From: Variovorax ginsengisoli
GTDB taxonomy: Bacteria; Pseudomonadota; Gammaproteobacteria; Burkholderiales; Burkholderiaceae_C
Assembly (NCBI RefSeq): GCF_006438845.1
Contig: NZ_RCZJ01000002.1
Coordinates: 919,570-983,569 of the forward strand
Direction of reading: 5' to 3'
DNA: 64,000 nt
The notes beneath the pieces are model-generated. The model saw nothing but the letters and a program-made list of their open reading frames with translations, searched no databases and was not told the origin of the DNA. Both the position numbers and the translations under genes were made by a program. Below are positions 13,607 through 20,863 of the stretch, in pieces; within the stretch, counting starts at the first letter, position 1; the number at the start of each line of letters is the position of its first letter.

Positions 13607-14559
13607 GGTTGCTTGTTCTTAGAGGTCACGCGCGTGGCGGCAAACGCACCGCCGTTCGCCGTCGCTTCAGCGCGCAGGCTTTGTGCGCCGTGCAGCCAGG
13701 GCGCCACGGATTGCATGACGCTGCTGGCCCGGTGGAAGGCGCCGGGGGTGCGCAAGGCGACGGCGCTGACCAGCGCCTCGATCAACGCCAGCACGCTGGT
13801 GTCGCAGTTGGGGCGGTAACGGGTTTCGGTTTGCGCATAGAGCGCCACGTCCGCCAGCGGCGCGAGCGGCGAACTCGGCCGGTCCGTCAGCACCAGCACC
13901 CGAACGCCGTGCGCGCGCGCGATCCCGGCGATGGCGATGGTGTCGGTCAGATAGCGCGGGAACGCGATGGCGATCAGCAGGTCTTTGTCGTTGCCACGAG
14001 CGACCAGCCGCGCGGCGTGCGTGACACCGCTGGGCGTCGGCAGCAGCCGGAGGTCGGCGCAATACGCATCGAGCCCGTGCTGCAACAGGCCTGCCAGCCA
14101 GGCGCTCGCTCCAAAACCGACGATGTGCACGGTCCGGGCGTCGAGGATGTGCTGCACCGCCAGCTCGCAGGCGCCCTGGTCGAGGGTGCGGCGGGTCGCT
14201 TCGATGTTTCGGTGGCTCTCTGCCAGTGCATTGGCGAAGACCTCGGCGACCGTCGTCGGTTGCGCCAAGCTGCCGCGCAACTGCTCGACCGGCGCGATCA
14301 GGGGCTCGAAGCCCCGCACGAGCTCGGCCCGGAAGCTGGCATAGCCCTCGTAGCCCAAAGCCCGCGCGAAACGGTTGGCCGTGGCCACCGACACGCCTGC
14401 CGCTTCTGCCAATTCGTCGATCGGCAGCGTGGCGACCTGCAGCGGACGGGTGAGCACGAAGTCGGCGACCTGCCGGTGGGAACGCGTCAGCCGCGGCATT
14501 TCCCGCGCGATGCGTTGCGCCACCGTGGAGGCAGGGGTTGGGGAAGAACTTCGGGTCAT
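13603..14559 (-). CDS. MurR/RpiR family transcriptional regulator
   Basis: 318-residue regulator with an N-terminal HTH_6 domain (about residues 8-85, containing EAAGVSVATANRFARALGY) and a C-terminal SIS domain (about 125-265, with VGFGASAWLAGLLQHGLDA) that normally senses a phosphosugar-like ligand. As first gene of the iaaA-gsi-dmpA-dppA operon and coupled to iaaA by an ATGA overlap, it most likely autoregulates and controls the peptide-uptake genes. The inducer is unknown. A candidate operator lies at 14596-14610. Confidence 0.9.
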   Translation of the reverse strand: MTRSSSPTPASTVAQRIAREMPRLTRSHRQVADFVLTRPLQVATLPIDELAEAAGVSVATANRFARALGYEGYASFRAELVRGFEPLIAPVEQLRGSLAQPTTVAEVFANALAESHRNIEATRRTLDQGACELAVQHILDARTVHIVGFGASAWLAGLLQHGLDAYCADLRLLPTPSGVTHAARLVARGNDKDLLIAIAFPRYLTDTIAIAGIARAHGVRVLVLTDRPSSPLAPLADVALYAQTETRYRPNCDTSVLALIEALVSAVALRTPGAFHRASSVMQSVAPWLHGAQSLRAEATANGGAFAATRVTSKNKQP

Positions 14560-14595
14560 GCCCTTGTCGCAGCGCAGCGCTTGTCGTCCGTCGAA

Positions 14596-14610
14596 GTAAA
14601 TGGAATTACA
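14596..14610. promoter_or_regulatory. Candidate RpiR-family operator
   Basis: Imperfect inverted repeat GTAAAT-GGA-ATTACA, 36 bases upstream of the RpiR-type gene in an AT-rich patch that stands out from the GC-rich surroundings. It resembles the TGTAAT-N3-type pseudopalindrome bound by the related regulator HexR. A TATATT hexamer just upstream on the minus strand (about 14612-14617) could be the -10 element. Confidence 0.45.
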
Positions 14611-14678
14611 AATATACGACAGAAAGAAAATTTTTGGTCATTTAAACGGCAGAACGTTGGCGACAGGGCGTGGCGCCC

Positions 14679-15128
14679 TCAAGCCCGACGGGTGGAACCC
14701 AGCACCTTGCCGACGACTTCGCCGCTGAAGCCACGGGCAAGCAGGAACCGGACCTGTCGGGCGCGCTCCTTCATGTCCACTGCCGGCATGCCGAAGCGGC
14801 GCGCCCAGACTTCGCGCGCCCGGTCCAGTTCCGTCTCACGCAGCGCTGCGACGGCTTCTGCAACGGCTTCGGGCGCGATGCCCTTGTGCAGCAGTTCCTG
14901 GCGCACCCGCGCAGCGCCCATGCGTGGCGCGCGCAGGTTGACCACCGACTGCACCACCCGCGTCTCGTTGATGAAATCCTTGGCGGCCAGTTCGTCGAGT
15001 GCCAGCGCCAGCGTGCCCGGGACCTCTTCGTACTTCGCCAGCTTGCGTTCGAGTTCGGGGCGCGAATGCTCGCGCTGGCTCAGCAGACGCAGCGCGCGGC
15101 CTTTGAGGGAGGGCGCAGAAAAAGCCAT
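14679..15128 (-). CDS. recX: Regulatory protein RecX
   Basis: RecX inhibits and modulates RecA filament growth. The 149-residue, basic, alpha-helical protein has the family repeats: LKGRALRLLSQREHSRPELERKL at the N-terminus, DFINETRVVQSVVNLRAPRMGAARVRQELL in the middle, and DMKERARQVRFLLARGFSGEVVGKVL at the end. It lies 67 bases after recA on the same strand, separated by a hairpin at 15151-15175. The usual consequence of this layout is that recX is made at a low fraction of recA levels. Confidence 0.93.
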   Translation of the reverse strand: MAFSAPSLKGRALRLLSQREHSRPELERKLAKYEEVPGTLALALDELAAKDFINETRVVQSVVNLRAPRMGAARVRQELLHKGIAPEAVAEAVAALRETELDRAREVWARRFGMPAVDMKERARQVRFLLARGFSGEVVGKVLGSTRRA

Positions 15129-15150
15129 GGGATGCGGTGGCGTCGACGCG

Positions 15151-15175
15151 AAAGCGCCCGCGACGGTGCGCGGGC
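15151..15175 (-). terminator. Hairpin between recA and recX (partial terminator)
   Basis: Perfect 7-bp stem (15156-15162 with 15169-15175) around a 6-base loop. On the minus strand it is followed by GCTTTC, a weak T-tract. It lies 21 bases after the recA stop, and a leaky terminator here would reduce recX readthrough as known in E. coli. Confidence 0.6.
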
Positions 15176-15195
15176 ACTCTCACTTCAGGCGGCGA

Positions 15196-16317
15196 TCAGG
15201 CCTGCTGTTGCTTGGCTGCCTTGGCTTCGGCTTTCGCTTCCGCCTTGGCCGCAGCCTTGGCATCTTCGGAGCCGGCATCGGCGGCGAGCAGCGGGATGCC
15301 CAGCGAATCGCGCACCTTGTTTTCGATCTCGCGCGACAGCGTCGGGTTCTCGCGCAGGAATTCGCGGGCGTTGTCTCGGCCCTGACCGATCTTCTCGCCG
15401 TTGTAGGCGTACCAGGCGCCCGACTTGTCGACGATCTTGGCGGTCACGCCCATGTCGATGATCTCGCCCTCGCGGCTGATGCCTTCGCCGAACAGGATGT
15501 CGAACTCGGCCGTCTTGAAAGGCGGGCTCACCTTGTTCTTGACCACTTTGACCTTGGTCTCGTTGCCGATGGCTTCTTCGCCCTTCTTGATCGTGCCGAT
15601 GCGGCGGATGTCCAGCCGCACCGAGGCGTAGAACTTCAGCGCATTGCCGCCGGTGGTGGTTTCGGGCGAGCCAAACATCACGCCGATCTTCATGCGGATC
15701 TGGTTGATGAAGATGACCATGCAGTTGGTCTTCTTGATGCTGGCGGTCAGCTTGCGCAGCGCCTGGCTCATCAGGCGGGCCTGCAGGCCGGGCAGCGAAT
15801 CGCCCATGTCGCCTTCGATTTCGGCGCGCGGCGTGAGCGCGGCGACCGAGTCGACCACGATCAGGTCGACGGCGCCCGAGCGCACCAGCGAATCGACGAT
15901 TTCCAGGGCCTGCTCACCCGTGTCGGGCTGGCTGATCAGCAGGTCGGACAGATTGACGCCGAGCTTCTGGGCGTATTGCACGTCGAGCGCGTGTTCGGCG
16001 TCGACGAAGGCGCAGGTGCCGGCCTGCTTCTGCATCTGGGCGATGACCTGCAGCGTGAGGGTGGTCTTGCCAGAGGATTCAGGGCCGTAGATTTCGATCA
16101 CGCGGCCGCGCGGCAGGCCACCGACGCCGAGCGCGATGTCCAGGCCGAGCGAGCCGGTCGACACGACCTGCACGTCTTCCAGTGCCTCGCCCTCGCCCAG
16201 ACGCATGATCGTGCCCTTGCCGAACTGCTTTTCGATTTGTGCGAGTGCGGCTTGCAGGGCCTTGGCCTTTTCGCTGCCGGCCACCGAAATGCTGCTGCCC
16301 TTGACGAGTGCGTCCAT
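15196..16317 (-). CDS. recA: Recombinase RecA
   Basis: DNA strand-exchange ATPase and SOS co-protease, 373 residues. Walker A is GPESSGKT at residues 78-85; the DNA-binding loop L1/L2 region and the motif [15 protein letters not shown] are intact. The C-terminal tail is Ala/Lys/Glu-rich, as often seen in Burkholderiales. The ATG at 16315-16317 has AAGGAG seven bases upstream; an in-frame ATG further up is not needed. A LexA-type box overlaps the promoter. Confidence 0.98.
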   Translation of the reverse strand: MDALVKGSSISVAGSEKAKALQAALAQIEKQFGKGTIMRLGEGEALEDVQVVSTGSLGLDIALGVGGLPRGRVIEIYGPESSGKTTLTLQVIAQMQKQAGTCAFVDAEHALDVQYAQKLGVNLSDLLISQPDTGEQALEIVDSLVRSGAVDLIVVDSVAALTPRAEIEGDMGDSLPGLQARLMSQALRKLTASIKKTNCMVIFINQIRMKIGVMFGSPETTTGGNALKFYASVRLDIRRIGTIKKGEEAIGNETKVKVVKNKVSPPFKTAEFDILFGEGISREGEIIDMGVTAKIVDKSGAWYAYNGEKIGQGRDNAREFLRENPTLSREIENKVRDSLGIPLLAADAGSEDAKAAAKAEAKAEAKAAKQQQA

Positions 16318-16377
16318 GAAAACTCCTTGAATATCAACAGGTTGTAGGGATCTCATCCTGCTGCTTTTAACCACAGC

Positions 16378-16393
16378 CTGGATGCTTGAACAG
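16378..16393. promoter_or_regulatory. Candidate LexA (SOS) box of recA
   Basis: On the minus strand the site reads CTGT-N8-CCAG, one base off the CTGT-N8-ACAG consensus. It sits just downstream of the predicted -10 and 61 bases before the recA start, an appropriate place for repression. Confidence 0.7.
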
Positions 16394-16394
16394 T

Positions 16395-16422
16395 AGTGTA
16401 GCGGCGGGTATTTTGAAGTAAA
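16395..16422 (-). promoter_or_regulatory. Predicted recA promoter
   Basis: Minus-strand TTTACT and TACACT hexamers separated by 16 bases match sigma-70 -35 and -10 elements and abut the SOS box. Confidence 0.55.
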
Positions 16423-16458
16423 CCCGTTTTATGGTCAGTTTGCTTTACTATTCGCCCG

Positions 16459-16944
16459 ATGTCTTACGGCGCGTTTCCCAGTGACCCCGACCAGTGGCGC
16501 CAGACACACCTGGGCCGTCTGCTGGGCCACGCGATGCGGCGCTTCGACGAACGCGTGCTGGCGCTGATGGCGCACGACGCCGACGTGCCGCTGGCCCTGT
16601 CCAACCTTGCGGCCCGCGCGCAGATCAGCGCGGCGCACATCCACATCACGCGGCACCTGGCACGCGGCGGCTCGCGCCTGACCGAACTGGCCGAGCGTGC
16701 CGGCATGAGCAAGCAGGCGATGGGCACACTGGTCGACCAGTGCGAAGCCTGGGGCTTGGTGACGCGCGGCCCGGACCCCCTCGACGCGCGGGCGCGCCGC
16801 GTGCTGTTCACCGCCGACGGGCTGGCCTGGCTGGAGGCTTTTCGCAAGGCCGTCGCGCAGGCCGAAAACGAATTCCGCGCGAGCGTCGGCGACGAGATCG
16901 CCACCGTGGTGACGATCGGATTGGAAGCCTACGCAGGCACCTGA
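16459..16944 (+). CDS. MarR family transcriptional regulator
   Basis: Winged-helix regulator of 161 residues. The recognition region reads ISAAHIHITRHLARGGSRLTELAERAGMSKQAMGTLVDQ (about residues 50-90), followed by the basic wing GPDPLDARARRVLFT. Ligand and targets are unknown. It is divergent from recA with a shared 141-base region, and the following response-regulator gene starts 77 bases downstream. Longer overlapping open frames in this stretch are out-of-frame shadows. Confidence 0.85.
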   Translation: MSYGAFPSDPDQWRQTHLGRLLGHAMRRFDERVLALMAHDADVPLALSNLAARAQISAAHIHITRHLARGGSRLTELAERAGMSKQAMGTLVDQCEAWGLVTRGPDPLDARARRVLFTADGLAWLEAFRKAVAQAENEFRASVGDEIATVVTIGLEAYAGT

Positions 16945-17021
16945 GCGCCGACCGTCGACGCCTAGAATCCGCCGCGGAGACAAGCACAGCGCGAACCGCG
17001 CACCCACAAGCCGGAGGTCTC

Positions 17022-17692
<671 letters not shown>

Positions 17693-17696
<4 letters not shown>

Positions 17697-19132
17697 AACT
17701 TTTTCAGCGTGCGCAGCGTTCGCTGTTCGGGGAGATCCTCGACTGGATGCTCACGCCGCTGCTGCTGCTGGTGCCCGTGAGCATCGGCGTCACCTGGCTG
17801 GTGGCGCAGGGCATCGCCAACGCGCCCTTCGACCGCGCGCTGGAAAACAACGTGCAGACGCTCGGTCGGCTGCTGGTGGTGCAGGACGGCCGCCTGCAGT
17901 TTCCGCTGCCGCAACCGGCGCGCGACATCCTGCGCGGCGACGACACCGACGTCGTGTACTACCAGGTGCTCGACGGCCGCGGCCGATTGCTGAGCGGCGA
18001 GCGCGACGTGCCGCCACCCCATGCCGACGAGATGCCGACGCCTGGCACCGTGTACCTGCACGACGCGACGATGCGCGGCAAGGCGGTGCGCATCGCGTCG
18101 CTGTGGGTCGCCGGCGCCACGTCCGACGCACCACCGGCGTTGGTGCAGGTGGCCGAGACGCGCGGCAAGCAGTCGGTGCTTGCCACCGAGATCATCAAGG
18201 GCGTGCTGCTGCCGCAGTTCGCCATCCTGCCGCTGGCGGTGCTGCTGATCTGGCTGGCGCTGGTGCGCGGCATCAAGCCGTTGTCGGTGGTCGAGGCGCG
18301 CATCCGCGAGCGGCGGCCCGACGACCTGAGCCCGCTCGACGAATCGTCGGTGCCGCTTGAAGTGGTGCCGCTGGTCTCGTCGGTGAACGAGCTGCTCAAC
18401 AAGCTGCATGGCTCCATCGCCACGCAGAAGCGCTTTCTGGCCGACGCCGCGCACCAGCTCAAGACGCCGCTGGCCGGGCTGCGCATGCAGGCCGACCTGG
18501 CGCAGCGCGAAGGCGCCAACGCCGAGGAGCTGAAGCAGTCGCTCAAGCAGATCGGCCGCGCCAGCGTGCGTGCCACCCACACCGTGAACCAGCTGCTCTC
18601 GCTGGCGCGCGCCGAGGGCAGCAGCGCGACGCTCGGGCGCCAGCCTTGCGACCTGGCGCGCCTGACCATCGAGGTGGTGCGCGAAGCGGTGCCGCGCGCC
18701 ATCGAGAAGCGCATCGACCTCGGCTACGACGGCGCCGAAGCCGGCGCGCACGGCGTGGTGCTGCAGGGCAACCCGACGCTGCTGAAGGAACTGGTGCGCA
18801 ACCTGGTCGACAACGCACTCAACTACACGCCGTCGACGCCCGAGCGCCCCGGCGTGATCACCGCGCGCGTGCTGGCCGACCCGTTCAGCCGGGTGGTGCT
18901 GCTCCAGGTGGAAGACAACGGCCCCGGCATTGCCGAGAGCGACCGTGAACTGGTGTTCGAGCCCTTCTACCGCGTGCTCGGTAGCGAAGCCGACGGCTCC
19001 GGCCTGGGGCTGCCGATCGTGCGGGAGATCGCTCGGCAGCACCGGGCGACGGTGCAGCTCGAAGACGCGCATGGCGAACACCAGCCGCAACCCGGCACGC
19101 GCTTCAGCGTGCGCTTCGACCTGGAAGGATGA
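17693..19132 (+). CDS. TctE-type sensor histidine kinase
   Basis: Inner-membrane sensor kinase of 479 residues. Membrane segments at about 18-40 and 170-192 bracket a periplasmic sensor of the 2CSK_N type. Then follow a linker, the H-box ADAAHQLKTPLAGLR with H254, and an ATPase domain with NLVDNALNYTP, DNGPGI and GSGLGLPIV. No suitable ATG exists; the start is TTG at 17693 overlapping the regulator stop. The partner is the upstream response regulator; by family similarity the ligand may be a carboxylate. Confidence 0.9.
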
Positions 19133-19138
19133 GCCGGG

Positions 19139-19321
19139 CTACGGCGCCGGTCGCAGCTGCAGCAGTTCGGGCCGCACCTGCAGATCCACGCGATGCGGCT
19201 CGGTCTCGCTGAAGCGGGCCGGCTGGAATCCGAAGGCGCTGAAGGCACCCTGCCGCCAGGCGAAATAGCCCAGGTTCGCCAGCACCAGCAGCACCACGAT
19301 CACGCGCCATGTGTCGCGCAT
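19139..19321 (-). CDS. Small single-pass membrane protein, resembles the N-terminus of a SPOR-domain protein
   Basis: A 60-residue protein with one hydrophobic segment (RVIVVLLVLANLGYFAWR, about residues 6-23) followed by a short polar tail ending in RPELLQLRPAP. The pattern ANLGYFAWRQG...FGF and the RPE motif recall the N-terminal part of a longer SPOR-domain protein that I recall beside birA in related Comamonadaceae, but here the frame stops after 60 codons. It begins 2 bases from the birA stop. Either a short natural family member or a truncated one; function unknown. Confidence 0.6.
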   Translation of the reverse strand: MRDTWRVIVVLLVLANLGYFAWRQGAFSAFGFQPARFSETEPHRVDLQVRPELLQLRPAP

Positions 19322-19323
19322 GG

Positions 19324-20133
19324 TCAGGCAGGCGCGCGGACGGGCCGCACGCTGACTTCGGCGCTGGTAATGGCCTGCATGCCGGCCGCCGTCTGCACGC
19401 GCAGTTCGCCGCCCCAGCCGACGCCCTCGCAACGGCCCGCGGTGCCGTCGCTCAGTTGAACATCGCGCCCGCGCAGCGCGTCGCGTGCCGCGAAGCGTTC
19501 GGCGAAGGGCGCGAAGCCACACTCGGCGAAGGCCTGGACCATGGCGACCAGCGGCGGCAACAGCTCGCTCAACAACGCACCAGGCGTCGCGTCCGGCCGC
19601 CATTCGTGCACCCACGCCGGCGGCGTGCGCAGGCCGTCGGCCTCGCGCGGCCCGAGGTTCACGCCGATGCCGATCACCGCGTAGCGCTGGGTCGCATCGC
19701 CCTGCGGCACGGCCGTCTCGATCAGGATGCCGACGAGCTTGCGGTCGTGCACCCACAGATCGTTGGGCCACTTCAGGCGCACTGGGGCCGACGACGCCGG
19801 ATCGAGGCTCTCTGCCACGCTCAGTCCCACGGCCAGCGACAGGCCCGACCAGTCCTTCGGCGCCAGCGGCAGACCGAGCGAGAAGGTCAGCGAGGCGGGC
19901 TGCGAAGTCTGCTGCGCGCTCTCCCACGGCCGGCCGAGGCGGCCACGACCGGCGGTCTGGCGCTCGGCCACGAGCAGCACCGGCGCGGTGATGCCCTGGC
20001 GCGCACGACGCATCAGCTCGGTGTTGGTGGAGTCGATCTCGGCGACGACCTCGACGCCGAATCCCGGCAGCAGCGGCGTCACCGCGGCGGTGATCTCGTC
20101 GGCGAACCAGGCGTCGTGCATGGGACTCGGCAT
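19324..20133 (-). CDS. birA: Biotin--[acetyl-CoA-carboxylase] ligase
   Basis: Attaches biotin to biotin carboxyl carrier protein through biotinyl-5'-AMP. The 269-residue chain has only the catalytic and C-terminal domains, with no N-terminal DNA-binding domain, so it is a monofunctional (class I) ligase. The biotin-AMP loop GRGRLGRPW is at residues 62-70, with LKWPNDLWV and KLVGILIE further on. The start ATG at 20131-20133 overlaps the upstream SET gene stop (TGATG). An alternative Met four codons later is possible. Confidence 0.92.
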   Translation of the reverse strand: MPSPMHDAWFADEITAAVTPLLPGFGVEVVAEIDSTNTELMRRARQGITAPVLLVAERQTAGRGRLGRPWESAQQTSQPASLTFSLGLPLAPKDWSGLSLAVGLSVAESLDPASSAPVRLKWPNDLWVHDRKLVGILIETAVPQGDATQRYAVIGIGVNLGPREADGLRTPPAWVHEWRPDATPGALLSELLPPLVAMVQAFAECGFAPFAERFAARDALRGRDVQLSDGTAGRCEGVGWGGELRVQTAAGMQAITSAEVSVRPVRAPA

Positions 20134-20756
20134 CAGTCGGCAGCCTTGGTTTTCTTGCGCTTCTTCTTGTCGGACTTTTCTGCTCCTTCGGCATTCTTGT
20201 CCGCTTTTTTCTCCGCCTTCTTTACGGCCTTCTTTTCGGCTTTCTTCGCCTTGGCCTTCTTCTTCCCCTTGCCCGACTTCTTCTCGTCTTCCTTGGGCGA
20301 CAGCAGCGTGCCGCGGCACTGGGGCGAGCCGCACCAGCACGGGAACTCGGCCAGCAGTTCGGGCGTGTACGGCAGGTCGATGATCAGGCCGTAGTCGTAA
20401 TTGAGTTCCTCTCCCGCCGGGATGGCACGCAGCGCCTTGATGAAGATGCGGCCGTCGACTTCGTCGGCCTCGCAGTTCGGCTCGCAGGAATGGTTGATCC
20501 ACTTGGCGGCGTTGCCGTCGACCTTGCCGTCGATCACACGCTTGTCGTCGATATGGAAGTAGAAGGTGTGGTTGGGCTGGGCCGGGTCGTGCGGATGGCG
20601 GCGCAGCGCTTCTTTCCAGCTGATGACTTCGCCGAGGTATTCGATGAGCGTTTCGCCCTCTGCGATGTCCTGCGTGGCGAACACGCCTTTGCCGTGCACC
20701 CCGGAGCGGCGGGTCTGAATGCGGCGGCCGGAAATCGAAGGGGTTTTGGAAGGCAT
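20133..20756 (-). CDS. SET-domain protein-lysine methyltransferase with H1-like basic tail
   Basis: Predicted S-adenosylmethionine-dependent protein-lysine methyltransferase, 207 residues from the ATG at 20754-20756. The SET core (about residues 12-125) has GKGVFA, NHSCEPNC (88-95) and ELNYDYG (117-123). It is followed by a post-SET motif CxCx4C (C140, C142, C147) that would bind zinc with the NHSC cysteine. The last 50 residues are Lys/Ala-rich, like histone H1. Substrate unknown. The gene is divergent from topB, whose product carries a similar tail, and coupled to birA. Confidence 0.88.
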   Translation of the reverse strand: MPSKTPSISGRRIQTRRSGVHGKGVFATQDIAEGETLIEYLGEVISWKEALRRHPHDPAQPNHTFYFHIDDKRVIDGKVDGNAAKWINHSCEPNCEADEVDGRIFIKALRAIPAGEELNYDYGLIIDLPYTPELLAEFPCWCGSPQCRGTLLSPKEDEKKSGKGKKKAKAKKAEKKAVKKAEKKADKNAEGAEKSDKKKRKKTKAAD

Positions 20757-20863
20757 CGCCGAAGTCTGATAGTTTGAATAGGCACACATGCGCGTGCGTG
20801 CGCACGCGAGAGCCGCAGATTGTATGTAGATAGACGCCCCAGGCGTTGTACGAGAGATTCCCG

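Noticed and set aside
16417..16453. MarR operator upstream of the regulator gene
   Set aside because: AGTAAA and TTTACT arms are present but separated by 21 bases; the symmetry is too weak to call, and the same bases serve the recA promoter.
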